Shown: positions 51,328 through 64,000 of the stretch, one piece after another | How the letters are laid out: each line of letters starts with the position of its first letter | How positions within the stretch are numbered: the first letter of the stretch is position 1 | NCBI GenBank assembly: GCA_903813345.2 | Contig: CAIIXF020000010.1 | Span: 6,625,169 to 6,689,168, forward strand | Direction: 5' to 3' | Origin: Owenia fusiformis | Lineage: Eukaryota; Annelida; Polychaeta; Sabellida; Oweniidae | DNA length: 64,000 bases | Position numbers and translations under genes: made by a program | Notes under the pieces: model-generated | Told to the model about the DNA's origin: nothing | The model's input: the letters and a program-made list of their open reading frames with translations, nothing else | Database searches by the model: none

Positions 51328-51832
51328 TAAGCCAACACAGCTGAGTTGTAGTAGCAACTTGCTATCCAGGGTCGTTACTAATATATCCCCCTTTGAAAGG
51401 ACTACGCCCCCACAGTCAGCCTTGCCTTTCTAGCAGTGACTTACTACACACACATAGGTTCAAAGGCTACAACCAATGCTTTGATCCCACCGCTGAAACC
51501 AATGTAATAACTGAGGGCTCCCCCAAGGGAAGACTAACTAACGATACTTTAACAAGCCAGATACAGACCTAGAAGGGAGTGTGCTAAATTTGATGACCTC
51601 TCCGAAAGTGATTATGGCAATGCATCAATGTCTGAAACAAAACACCAATGTTTTAAAAAAATAAAACTTCAAAAATTACCTTTTTCCTGTCTCATTTTGA
51701 AGTTACACATGTCTCTTTTTCCAACTTTCGGTAATATGTTTTCACTCTTAAAATGCCTTTGCTCGTCAAAATAACAAATTACCTCCAATTTTTGATTTTG
51801 CACATAGCAGAAGTGTTCCTTATTTGTTGTGT

Positions 51833-51893
51833 TCAGTATTTTAATGCATTTGTGTTCAGTATTTTAGTGCATTTGTGTTTGGTATTTTAGTGC
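51833..51893. repeat. Short tandem repeat, about 23 bp unit, 3 copies
   Basis: GTGTTCAGTATTTTAATGCATTT and close variants repeat three times. It lies about 750 bases upstream of the retrotransposon reading frame and may belong to that element's 5' region. Confidence 0.6.
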
Positions 51894-52642
51894 AACTTTT
51901 TCTCTGAATTTTTCTCTCTTTAAATTCATCAGTACTACCAGTTGTTGCATTGAGATCTTACACAGTGTATCTGACTAATCGGATTTATCAATGCTTCTAC
52001 TGTAATGTTTCTATGTTGCTGAACAGTGATAAAAACTCATAAATACTTCATCCTCTCTTTAGAAACAGTTATATATCAATATGATGATATTATAATGGTT
52101 TTAATTACACTTCGATAGTATTATATAAGTGCAGAATTTATCTTTTTTCTATATGGGATCTGAGAAGATATATACTTGGAAACAAACCATACATTTATGT
52201 TACAGTGAAACTTATGTGCGGGTATATATCACTCTCAATGTAAACACTGTTTTGGCATAGATCCAAGGTCATGACCTTACATTGCGCCAATCAGTAGCGC
52301 TAATGGGTGCATTTCACTTTACTGAAACACTGCTCACCTGAAATGAGTTGCTCTGTACATATTTTCAAAAGTTTTTGCCTTTGAACAGATAGAACATTGA
52401 GTTTGCCGTTTTCAGAGCCAAACACTTACAGTAAAAGTCAAATACTATAACTGTACTTTTCTACATTTGTTTTATATCTTGACTTTAATCAATTTTAACT
52501 AAATATTTTAAAATAAAGGTTGTTTTGTGGAGAAACTTTTCAACTTAATTGGTGGAAAACCCTTACTTTCTTATCACTGTATTTAGCTACTTTTATTACA
52601 TATTCAATAAGCTAATCAAGGGAACAGTATTTCACATAGCAA

Positions 52643-55600
52643 GTGTTCACCAGACATGACACATCAGATAATTTATTTGTAAATAGAACGGTTTCTTTTC
52701 TTATATTGCATCTAAGAATTACATGTAGTATTAAAATGGGCATAAGTGTCACTGCCTGGAGGATGAGTGTTGGAATGCACAACAGTAGAAAGTGTTTTAT
52801 ATCAGTTAATACGAGAGAAGTCAAAAATGGCAGCAAATGCATACTCGACTATTTTAACTCATTCTCTTGGATTCCATTGTACATTTGCCTTACATTGATA
52901 TGTGGTTTTGAGCTCTACATAGCAGATTCAGACAGGCAAATCACTTTGAATTCTTGTAAGATCTTATTTGGATGCATTAGTACATTTTTAGTTGTCATCC
53001 ATGGTTTAACATTCATGGGCACAATTGTCTATATTCATAGCAATCACAAACATTTTGGTACATTTTACATAATGAAGATGTTTGCTGGTATAGTTTTATT
53101 GTTCATTCCATTCTGTGCTATTTTATGTTATATTCCTAATACTGTTCAAGCTATTCTCTTACTGAGTAATGATGTTCATCAGAATCCAGGACCTACAAAT
53201 CATTTTAAGCTCACAAAGATTTTATTCTCAAATATAAACAGTATAAGTGCAAATGTAAATGCCAGATTTGAAGCACTTAAAGATAGAATACAGATCAATG
53301 GAAATGACATTATTGGACTTTGTGAGGTTGGAAATCTAACTGATTTGACAGTTTCTTCTGATTATTCTATAGATGGTCATTGTCATGTGTACTCGAATAA
53401 AAATCGAGGCCTATTGATATATGTTAAAGATGATTTCCCTTTTAAAATTAGAAATGACCTTATGAATGATCAGGGTGACTCCTTATGGATTGAATTGAGC
53501 ATTAACTATAAGTCATATCTATATGCAATTTATTATAGGTCACCATCGCAAACTCAAAATGAGGCAAATGAATTCTGCACTAGGTTCTCAAACTCATGCA
53601 ATATGGCACTTGACTCTAACCCAGAAGCTATTTTTATTAATGGAGATTTTAATGCAAGGAGTAAACAATGGTGGGCTTTAGACAATGAAAATTTCACAGG
53701 AAAAAAATTATTTGAACACATTGAAGAACTTGGACTTTTTCAGCTTATAGATGAACCAACGCGAATAACAAATACTAGTAGATCATGTATCGATCTTCTC
53801 ATTTCAAATAGCCCTGATATTATAACAAATGCTTATGTTTCTCCTCCTATTGGTAACACTGACCATTGCTCAATAAACACGGAGTGTTTTCTTAAAACTC
53901 TTAAAAACCGTCCTTATTCAAGAAAAATTTGGAAATATGACCAAGCAGATATAAATCTAATTAACAATTCAGTTAGAGCAGCAGACTTTGATCACTTGAT
54001 AGATAGTAGTAATGATTTAGATGACATAGTAAGCAAATTTTCGAGAGGGTTACTTGCAATTTTTACAGATCTTATTCCAAACTCTGATATTGAAATTAAA
54101 CCTACGGATAAGCCATGGTTTACAAGCGATATCAAAACCTTGATAAATAAAAAAAATAAATTACATAGTAAGTACAGGAAAACACATGATGACAAATACT
54201 TTAAGAAATATACTGATCAATGTAATCTTGTTAATGATGCTATTCGTGAGGCCAAAGAGGCAATGGAATCAAGGTTGTACTATAAATTAAGTAATCAGAG
54301 ATATGGAAGCAAAGGATACTGGTCAATTGTAAGTAGGCTTTTGGGAAAATCTAAAAATAGTAAAATACCACTTCTTTGTGATGCTAGGGGTAACAGTTAC
54401 ACTGATAGCCATGACAAAGCAAACTTGCTACTGTCTCATTTCACTGACAAATATCATATAAATTATCAAGAAGGAAATGAAACTTTTATTCCAAGAACTG
54501 ATCAATCTTTTGACCTACTCTCTACTAATGATAGAGAGGTTTATAGCATTTTACTTGGGTTACACACAAATAAAGCTACTGGCCCTTACATGTTAAGCAA
54601 TAGAATGCTTAAAATGGCAACACCATCACTTTCACCGATATTATCAAAATTATTAAACAAAATGTTCATTCTTAATAAATACCCCCAACCTTGGAAGGTA
54701 GGCCACGTTGTAGCAATTCATAAAAGTAAAGACAAAACAGATGTAAAAAATTATAGACCTATAACTCTCCTGAGCTGTATATCTAAAGCTGCAGAACGCG
54801 TAATCTTCAAAAGACTTTTTGACCATCTAATTGTGAACAATTTATTTTATAACCTCCAAAGTGGCTTTTTGCCAGGTCACAGCACCCAGGCACAGCTTCT
54901 AAGTATAATTGATGTCATAACTAATGAAATTGAAAATGGGGCCAATGTAAGGGGGATTTATCTTGACATTTCGGCCGCCTTTGATTCAATGGCCCATGGG
55001 CTACTATTAAAAAAACTGGAAATGTATGGTTTTGGTCATAACATCATAGAATTAATGAAATCGTACCTATCAAATAGACAAGTGAAAGTTGTATTGGATG
55101 GCCAAGAGTGTGAACTATCTGAGATGAACCATATAAACGCAGGAGTACCTCAAGGCTCCATATTAGGCTCCCTCCTGTTTCTAATTTATATCAATGATTT
55201 ATCTGATAACTTAAATACCAAATGTTTTATATATGCAGACGACACGTCACATTACCAATCCTTCACAGCTGAAACAGCAGCTGATAAGAATAATGAATTA
55301 CAAGAGGATCTAAATAAAATTCTCTTATGGTCAAATACATGGAAATTAAACTTCAAAGCTAGTAAAAGTAAAGCTATGACTTTTTTTAATCCAAGAAAGC
55401 GCGAAATTTTGACCCCAGATCTTTCCCTTGGTAATGACAAGTTACCAAGAGTAAACAATCACAAGCACTTGGGCTTGATTTTGGACAAAAATCTCACTTT
55501 TGACTATCACATTACTGAACTTGTAGCAAGAATAGATAAACTCATAAATCCGTTAAAAGTCTTCAGTAAGAAAATAAGTGGAAAACACCTTGAAACAATT

Positions 55601-55993
55601 TTTAATTCTTTTATTTTGCCACTCTTTGATTATTGTGACATTCTTTACGGATGTGCAAATTTGACAAAACTACAACTTTTAGACCGCCTTTACTATAAAG
55701 CTGCAATTATTTGTTCAGGTGCCATGCATGGAACATCAGCCACAAAAGCGTTGAATACTTTAAATTGGCCCACACTCTCAAATAGACGTCAATATCATAG
55801 AGCTACCTTTATGTATAGAGCTCACAACAACTTGCTGCCTTCTTATGTCACTGAGATATTTGAACCACTAAAAAGAAATCAAACACATGAACTAAGACAC
55901 CAACTTGACTATATTTTACCAGTTAAATCCAACCAGTTAGATCTTGTATCTCAAAAACAATATCAGAATGGAATCTACTCTCATCTGATATAA
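52643..55993 (+). CDS. Retrotransposon polyprotein: membrane leader, 2A-like motif, endonuclease, reverse transcriptase
   Basis: This is an 1116 aa frame. Residues 76-93, 105-132 and 141-163 are three strongly hydrophobic segments. DVHQNPGP at 177-184 resembles the 2A ribosome-skipping motif, with H where most have E. The APE-type endonuclease follows, with FSNINSI near 193, a glutamate in LCEV, GDFN at 334-337 and TDH at 406-408. The reverse transcriptase has DISAAFD at 775-781, GVPQGSILGSLLF, and the catalytic YADD at 864-867. All key residues are present, so the enzyme part may still be active or was until recently. An internal Met at residue 32 could be the true start. The frame stops early against relatives: the C-terminal part continues out of frame from 55993. 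Confidence 0.88.
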   Translation: MFTRHDTSDNLFVNRTVSFLILHLRITCSIKMGISVTAWRMSVGMHNSRKCFISVNTREVKNGSKCILDYFNSFSWIPLYICLTLICGFELYIADSDRQITLNSCKILFGCISTFLVVIHGLTFMGTIVYIHSNHKHFGTFYIMKMFAGIVLLFIPFCAILCYIPNTVQAILLLSNDVHQNPGPTNHFKLTKILFSNINSISANVNARFEALKDRIQINGNDIIGLCEVGNLTDLTVSSDYSIDGHCHVYSNKNRGLLIYVKDDFPFKIRNDLMNDQGDSLWIELSINYKSYLYAIYYRSPSQTQNEANEFCTRFSNSCNMALDSNPEAIFINGDFNARSKQWWALDNENFTGKKLFEHIEELGLFQLIDEPTRITNTSRSCIDLLISNSPDIITNAYVSPPIGNTDHCSINTECFLKTLKNRPYSRKIWKYDQADINLINNSVRAADFDHLIDSSNDLDDIVSKFSRGLLAIFTDLIPNSDIEIKPTDKPWFTSDIKTLINKKNKLHSKYRKTHDDKYFKKYTDQCNLVNDAIREAKEAMESRLYYKLSNQRYGSKGYWSIVSRLLGKSKNSKIPLLCDARGNSYTDSHDKANLLLSHFTDKYHINYQEGNETFIPRTDQSFDLLSTNDREVYSILLGLHTNKATGPYMLSNRMLKMATPSLSPILSKLLNKMFILNKYPQPWKVGHVVAIHKSKDKTDVKNYRPITLLSCISKAAERVIFKRLFDHLIVNNLFYNLQSGFLPGHSTQAQLLSIIDVITNEIENGANVRGIYLDISAAFDSMAHGLLLKKLEMYGFGHNIIELMKSYLSNRQVKVVLDGQECELSEMNHINAGVPQGSILGSLLFLIYINDLSDNLNTKCFIYADDTSHYQSFTAETAADKNNELQEDLNKILLWSNTWKLNFKASKSKAMTFFNPRKREILTPDLSLGNDKLPRVNNHKHLGLILDKNLTFDYHITELVARIDKLINPLKVFSKKISGKHLETIFNSFILPLFDYCDILYGCANLTKLQLLDRLYYKAAIICSGAMHGTSATKALNTLNWPTLSNRRQYHRATFMYRAHNNLLPSYVTEIFEPLKRNQTHELRHQLDYILPVKSNQLDLVSQKQYQNGIYSHLI

Positions 55994-56431
55994 TGAACTC
56001 ATCTAGCTTAAGCATATTTAAATCAAGCCTTAAAAGCAATATCTTTAACGAAACTGTTATTAACTCATCAGAATTGTCCATCTCAAGAAATCAAGAAATT
56101 ATATTTAACAGAGTACGATGTGATTTCATTTTCAAGGCACACCTTTACTCGCATAACTTTACCAATGTAAATTCCCCAATCTGCTCATGTGGTATTAACA
56201 GTGAAACAACCAGCCATGTGATTTTTTCGATGTAACTTGAGATTAACATTCTGGACTGAATTAGAAAACCAACTAAAAAATATGAATATACAATACTCCC
56301 GTAAATATAAGACACAACGTGATAAACTTTCTCTGATCCTCAATGGTGATAAAACATTAAGTAGAGCTGAGAATCTGATTGTTTTAAAGTGCAGTGCCAT
56401 TTTCTTCGAGCAATGTGTAAATGTCTGAAAT
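55993..56431 (+). pseudogene. Frameshifted C-terminal end of the retrotransposon protein
   Basis: A new frame opens at the overlapping TAATG (55993-56235), with a cysteine-rich end (SPICSCG...TSHVIF). It shifts again at a T-run near 56227, then continues to a stop near 56431. The pieces belong to one ancestral C-terminal region with a CxC...H...C pattern. Two shifts mean this copy probably cannot make the full protein. Confidence 0.6.
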
Positions 56432-56613
56432 CCTCCACAAAACAATTTTTATCTTATTGTATCTCATTTATTTTAATCAATAGTATTGATTGAATACATT
56501 GTATATTGTAATTGTAGAACGTGGCTAATAATGCTAAAAGCACAGCCACTCACACTGTATTTTTGTATTGTATTCTTTGTACAAATGAATAACTTAATAA
56601 AAAAAAAAAAAAA

Positions 56614-57312
56614 TCAGTACCATCTGCAATATCAAACTGGTCACAATTACCTAAAAGATTACGTAATATGGAAACTTTTCAATCCTTTAAAAAACACCAA
56701 AAGATCTTGTTTAAAAATCAAGAAAGTTTTATTAGCACTTCCAAACTCAATCTGAAAAGATCTCATGAAATTCTCTTAAATTAACAGATTTAGAGCTGAT
56801 CTTCTTTTCAAAGCCCAACTTTATGCACATAATTTTACATAATGATAATCCAAATTGTAATTGTGGAGCTCCTCAGACTGAAAAATACGTTTTCTTTCAA
56901 TGTCCTCTCATCTAAGAAAGTAATACCAAATTAAAAACTGATATTATGGATACAACTGGTTCTTCAGACGAACACTCAACTCAGAATGATCTGCTTTACT
57001 TAATGAAACATGGTTCTGAAAATTTTTCCCTTGATTTAAATTCAAAACTCCAAACCCTAATTGCTGAATTCATTGAAACAAACCTATGAGCTCTTTCCCC
57101 TCCTTAACAGTACTTTAAATAATTTTGTCCACAGAGATAGGTCCACCCCATGGTCAACCTCAAGTGCAGTATTAACCCCCTTGACCTTATTCATATTGTA
57201 TTTGTATAATCTTACTGTACCCTTCTATAATGCCATTGGGCGATTGAAGGGATGTATAATGTTATATCTTGTAATGAAATAAATTTATCTTAATAAAAAA
57301 AAAAAAAAAAGA
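56614..57312 (+). mobile_element. 5'-truncated relative of the non-LTR retrotransposon
   Basis: It starts directly after the first poly(A) tail and ends in its own AATAAA-rich poly(A) tract near 57312. The broken frame still shows KAQLYAHNFT and NCNCGAPQTEK, the counterparts of KAHLYSHNFT and ICSCGINSET in the upstream element. It is a decayed 3' fragment of a related subfamily. Confidence 0.75.
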
Positions 57313-57443
57313 TGCTCATGAATCCACAGTTGATATGTAACTTCTTGCCACAATCAGTCTCCATCATTCAATAAATAGAACAATATCAGAATTGTCATGT
57401 TATTGCTATTTTACTTCAAAAGTTAATTTGGTGCTAAAATTGA

Positions 57444-59539
<2,096 letters not shown>

Positions 59540-59604
59540 ATGGCGCTTAAAAGGTAAACATAATTTAAATTGAATTTCCATTAATATGACACCACAAGTG
59601 GTGA

Positions 59605-59832
59605 CCAGGGCTCTCGCCAGGCTTTTAGACTGTGGCGAAGCACCATACTCTATTTAGCTCCCTCCACACCCTATTGGCAAATCATGACTGTTTCCAGTCT
59701 AAACTTGACTAAATATACAATAATAGCATGTAAAAAGGATAAAACATAACATAAATATGATTTATCACGATTGAACGGTTATTCTGAAGATGTTAGCACC
59801 ACACCCTAAATATTTCCTGGTGAGAGCCCTGG
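59605..59832. mobile_element. Short inverted-repeat MITE in the PRMT 3' region
   Basis: CCAGGGCTCTCGCCAGG at the left end is the inverted complement of CCTGGTGAGAGCCCTGG at the right, with one mismatch. There is no coding capacity. It lies within 300 bases of the PRMT stop, so it may be transcribed in the 3' UTR. Confidence 0.7.
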
Positions 59833-61783
59833 TAACGTATTGTTATAGTCTCCAACTTTTTTTGTGGACAGTGTTGAACATCCAACAGTTTTAATTCTGG
59901 GTTTGGCATCCATAACAAATGGCAGGTAGTGACATTTTGCATGTGAATAGCTTGTTATAAGGTTGTAATGATCAAATGAAAGTCACAAGGGAAAATGAGT
60001 TCAAGTGAAGAAATGATTCAGAGATGCGTTAAGAAATGGAGTCGTGATTCAAGAAATGAGGAAATATTATATTATTTATATATATTAATTAATTAGAAAG
60101 TTCGTTATAACATATTTTTTATGGAGATAAGATAAATGAGGTAAGAAAAAACTCATTATTACAACAATGGATTCAGGAAGTTCTAAGTCTCGCAGCATGA
60201 TTATTGAAACAAATCCAAGATCTAAAATTAACATTCTTAGAAGTAAAGAGGAATGTTGAATGTAGAACCAAGATAATGTAAACCTTAAATCTCAAGATGA
60301 GTAGATTAGAAGACCTTTGGACCAGTCTCTGAGTAGATTAGAAGACCTTTGGACCAGTTTCTGTTTCTGAATAATGTCTGCCTAAAATCCAATTGAACCA
60401 AATGACCCACCTATTATTGGTTATAGTATTTGCTGTCTAATATTTATATTCTATTGTTTGTTCAATTTGATTTGATTTAAAAACTATATTAATCTGTGTT
60501 ACATTGAAAAATGGTCTTTGAAGAAGTCCAGTATCATTAGTTTAATCGTCTTATGACAAATTCTGTTGCAATAGATATATAATGTTTACGTCATACTTCA
60601 TTTTATTTTCAATTATTTGGTGAAATTACTGTGAGTAATATATGGTTTATGGGAGTTTGTTTTCTGACCCATCATGAGATGTTTATTATTCCAGGTTTCA
60701 CTGTACATTTGCACTGTATACACTTACATCATCGTCATGGTGATTGTTTGAAAAGAGTTATCTTTGAAATGCTATCCCAGTAGGCTGATGGTGCAACATT
60801 TAGATACACTGAGGTGATAGAAAATAAACAGGTGACTGGCATTCACTCAGCTCTGATTAAACTTTGACCCATAATGCTTTATAGCATCTGTACAGAGGTA
60901 CCCTGTTACTTGCCACACCACCCTCTTACTTTGAAAATGATTCTACGGTTGTGATTCAACTGGAAAGATCTTAAAGAGGAAAACTTCAGTTAATTGATAC
61001 ACCCGGGTGTCTTATGTAACATGTGAAATGCCTTCTAGATAGCAAACAGCCAATCAGCTGTCAGCAGAGGATGTGGCTTAGCAGTAGTGGGGTATTTATA
61101 AACACAAGCACAAGGCATATTGCTGCTTTGTTTACATGTTTTAACCTCTGACCTGAGAGCATTGGAGACTATTGGTCAATTTGAAATTAAATCCACATCC
61201 AACTGCTAATATTTAATGAGACCTTTAAATATTTCTTTTCAAGTTTGCTTGAAATATACTACATACTACTTAAATATGATTTCATATTTGTATTCATTAT
61301 GGTTTCATACATGACTGTAGCAAATTTGGGCCTTTGAATCTTCCTAGAATTAATGATATTGGCAAAATCAAAATAAATTTACTGGTTTCAGTGATTCAAA
61401 CATTTTCAACAGACATAATTGACAGTTCTTGGCTGTTCCATCTTCCTTTTATACCCGGTTTTCCCCTTTAATAATCTTAAAGGCAGTTTAATGGCATTTC
61501 AAGTGTATTTGTTGTAGAAATGAATGGAGACTATTTATATGTATTTATGGGCAGATAGTGTAGTGTTAAGTGATACTCTGATGCAAATTCTGATTATATT
61601 CTGATCTTGAATTTAAAGAGTGTAGGCAAGGTTGAGCTCTATCCAAGGGTAGCTCGAGGAGGCATTTCAAACCCATACATCATTCATTCATGTACCATAC
61701 AGTACTTGCCCAAAATAATATTATTTATAGGTTATTTTTATAATTTCCAACTATTTATTTTTATTTATATGTTATGATGAAAG
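59833..61783. other. 3' flank of the PRMT gene, no further gene seen
   Basis: AT-rich sequence with a 31 bp direct duplication at 60298-60358 (GTAGATTAGAAGACCTTTGG, then ACCAGT, twice) and an AATAAA at about 60823 that could serve as a distal poly(A) signal. No coding exon found. Confidence 0.45.
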
Positions 61784-62053
61784 CAGGGGCGGATCTGGGG
61801 ACCAACAAGGAGGGGGGCCGAACTTCTGGTCTGAGAAAAAAACTTCCGTAAAAAAGTGGACCCAAATTTTGAAATTTTGAGGCCCATTTTCTTCAAAATT
61901 TGCCCTGAAATTAAAAAATAAGGCATTAGAAGGCCCATTCTTTTTGCGGCATCAAGGCCTTCTTTTGCTCAAAATATTTTTTTGGCCGTAATTTTTTTTC
62001 TGGGCCCACCCAAGGGGGGCCTGGGCCCCTGCCCCCCCCCAGATCCGCCAGTG
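61784..62053. mobile_element. Inverted-repeat element with GGCGGATCTGGGG ends
   Basis: The left end CAGGGGCGGATCTGGGG and the right end CCCCCAGATCCGCCAGTGG are inverted repeats. The inside is G/C-skewed with AAAATTTTG blocks and GGCCCA motifs in both orientations. It directly abuts the 27 bp tandem array. Confidence 0.6.
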
Positions 62054-62086
62054 GAAAAGGGGCATTTTTCTATGTTTAAATGGATT

Positions 62087-62806
62087 ACACATCACATAGT
62101 AGATCACTTAACAACATTTCACTTAGTAGATCACTTAACAACACATCACATAGTAGATCACTTAACAACATATCACATACTATATCACTTAACAACATAT
62201 CACATACTATATCACTTAACAACATATCACATACTATATCACTTAACAACACCACATACTAGATCACTTCACAACATATCATGTAGTAGATCACTTCACA
62301 ACATATCACTTCATAGATCACTTAACAACACATCACATAGTAGATCACTTAACAACACCACATACTAGATCACTTCACAACATATCATGTAGTAGATCAC
62401 TTAACAACATATCACTTCATAGATCACTTAACAACATATCACATACTAGATCACTTAACAACATATCATGTAGTAGATCACTCAACAATATATCATGTAG
62501 TAGATCACTTAACAACATATCACATACTAGATCACTTAACAACATATCACATGCTAGATCACTTAACAACATATCACATGCTAGATCACTCAACAACATA
62601 TCATGTAGTAGATCACTTAACAACATATCACATACTAGATCACTTAACAACATATCACATACTAGATCACTCAACAACATATCACATGCTAGATCACTTA
62701 ACAACATATCACATACTAGATCACTTAACAACATATCATGTTGTAGATCACTTAACAACATATCACATACTAGATCACTTAACAACATATCACATAGTAC
62801 TGTAGA
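62087..62806. repeat. 27 bp tandem array, about 26 copies
   Basis: The unit contains TAGATCACTTAACAACATAT followed by CACATAC or CATGTAG; the two endings alternate irregularly. Since 27 is a multiple of three, frames remain open on both strands for up to 128 codons, giving nonapeptide repeats that I do not regard as genes. Confidence 0.92.
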
Positions 62807-64000
62807 TCAAAATAACAGATTGAAGATCAGATAAGTCTGAAATATTTGTGAAGCTATTCCATTAGAATAAACAGATAGACATGCTGGGAATTGCCAGAAG
62901 AGTTAACTGCAGATGAAGATAATGTAATTATATAAACAATTCAGAGTTGCCAACTTTTGGAAAAAGCAAGAAAAACTAACAATGTTACATTCAACTTTGT
63001 TTGTTATAAAGCACTGCACTTTTAATTGATTTAAGCTTTAAGAGGCAGTTGCTAAAAGTACTTTCATAAGTGAAAGGAATCTACTGTTTTGTTATTTTTG
63101 AAACCATTGGTTCTTTTCATAGAAAGATATGGCCGCCATGGTAGTCATTGTATGCATTCATAACGAAGTATCAATCAAAGACTTTTGGAAAATAATGTCA
63201 AATATTTTTGGAATTCCATTATAAGTCATATTATCAAAGGCCCTATTGTATTTTCAAGAGGTTCAAATCTAAATTTAAAATGCTTTATATTATGTATGAC
63301 AGAGAGTATTTATGTGAGCAAAAGCTGCTATTTAATTAAAGGTGAAACAAATTTGAACCTACCTGTCTGTCTGCATCAAACAATTTATATTTCATCAATT
63401 TGTGATTATGTTATAAAGAAAAGGGTAACTTTGCCAATCATTAGGTTTAACATTGCTTTGATATTTTTTTTAACATTATGTATTATTTGTTATATTTTTG
63501 CTGATCATGTTCAAATAGTCTATCAATTGAACATCTGAAAAGGTTACATATCGTGTTTTCAATGCGATGTCACACCAGTTAAAAAGACTTACAATGATGA
63601 ACTTATCGTAATTAGGGTACCTAACCATTTAGAATACATAAAAATGCAAGACCTGAATAATGATTGAAAAAATGATTTAGCCAGGGATGAGATCACTTTA
63701 ATATCGATGAATGCCTACAAATGTAACTATTGAGTACATTTGGAAGAGGGGGTGATTTTACTCATTGATATTTTTAGATAGTGATTTGTTATCAAATATG
63801 GAAGTTGTAATTTAAGATGAAAGATGTCAGTTATTGGAATTAGATATCTATGTGCAAAGTAGTAAAATTGTCAAAAAATTATCTCCTGCTTGTCTCTATC
63901 TCGTATTGCCTCTTTAAGTAAAAACCATCAAAGACTAAAAACCACTTTTACCAGACACTGATTAAGCCTCACTGATCACAGAAACATTAATCGTTACAGA
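62807..64000. other. Gene-free AT-rich end of the window
   Basis: No coding exon, RNA gene or repeat array seen. The 117-codon frame at 63185-63538 is hydrophobic and AT-driven, without recognisable motifs. Confidence 0.4.

Larger units (their letters stand above)
52643..56613 (+). mobile_element. APE-type non-LTR retrotransposon, nearly complete
   Basis: It holds an uninterrupted endonuclease-reverse transcriptase frame, a frameshifted C-terminal end, a 3' UTR and a poly(A) tail ending at 56613. The 5' boundary is unknown; I start at the first in-frame ATG. The endonuclease-RT layout without RNase H and the poly(A) end fit the CR1/Jockey group broadly; the exact clade is not decided. It lies in the presumed first intron of the PRMT gene, in the same orientation. 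Confidence 0.85.

Noticed and set aside
55993-55997. TAATG as programmed stop-restart coupling
   Set aside because: The downstream peptide seems to be the continuation of the same domain and is followed by another frameshift, so decay is the simpler reading.
62417-62788. Minus-strand frame with a repeated nonapeptide (DMLLSDLVC type)
   Set aside because: It is produced by the 27 bp tandem array, whose length is a multiple of three; both strands are open there and no flanking gene signals exist.
63185-63538. 117-codon hydrophobic frame
   Set aside because: No signal, family motif or splice context; hydrophobicity follows from T-rich sequence.

Overview
This window reads as nuclear DNA of an AT-rich, repeat-laden metazoan genome, most likely a marine lophotrochozoan such as a mollusc or a relative. 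The evidence is multi-exon genes with GT-AG introns, animal-type gene families (VPS33B, a type I PRMT, fibrinogen-related and scavenger-receptor domains), an APE-type non-LTR retrotransposon, many short inverted-repeat transposons, and long tandem arrays. Placement is by gene style only; no organism can be named from this sequence.

Layout. About 1-18.2 kb holds no gene I can support, only a mariner-like relic, other inverted-repeat elements and tandem repeats. From 18,272 to 50,669 on the minus strand lies a complete VPS33B gene. I rebuilt it as 19 coding exons that join without a frame break into 621 codons, close to the vertebrate protein length. Three unrelated genes sit inside its introns. 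A two-exon DXD glycosyltransferase (plus strand) is in intron 14. A secreted mosaic protein with SRCR-like and rhamnose-lectin-like segments (plus strand) is in intron 12. A secreted protein with a helical N-terminal region and three fibrinogen-related domains (minus strand) is in intron 9. Intron 9 also carries a roughly 3 kb satellite of a 34 bp unit. Two VPS33B exon edges have been tandemly copied into the neighbouring introns, creating decoy splice sites.

At about 50.67-50.74 kb a short interval with CCGGAA motifs and a CACGTG box separates VPS33B from a divergent gene on the plus strand. That gene is a type I protein arginine methyltransferase of 402 aa (PRMT2/6-like), whose coding exons start at 57,489. 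Its first coding exon begins behind a splice acceptor, so a 5' UTR exon upstream is expected. The presumed intron 1 holds a tRNA-derived SINE, a nearly intact non-LTR retrotransposon (endonuclease plus reverse transcriptase, with a 2A-like motif behind a membrane-spanning leader), and a 5'-truncated relative directly 3' of it. The last 4.4 kb holds 3' flank, inverted-repeat elements and a 27 bp tandem array.

Functional picture. VPS33B is a vesicle-fusion regulator, and its introns host one Golgi-type enzyme and two secreted lectin- or scavenger-like proteins. They share the secretory pathway, but the sequence alone does not show co-regulation.
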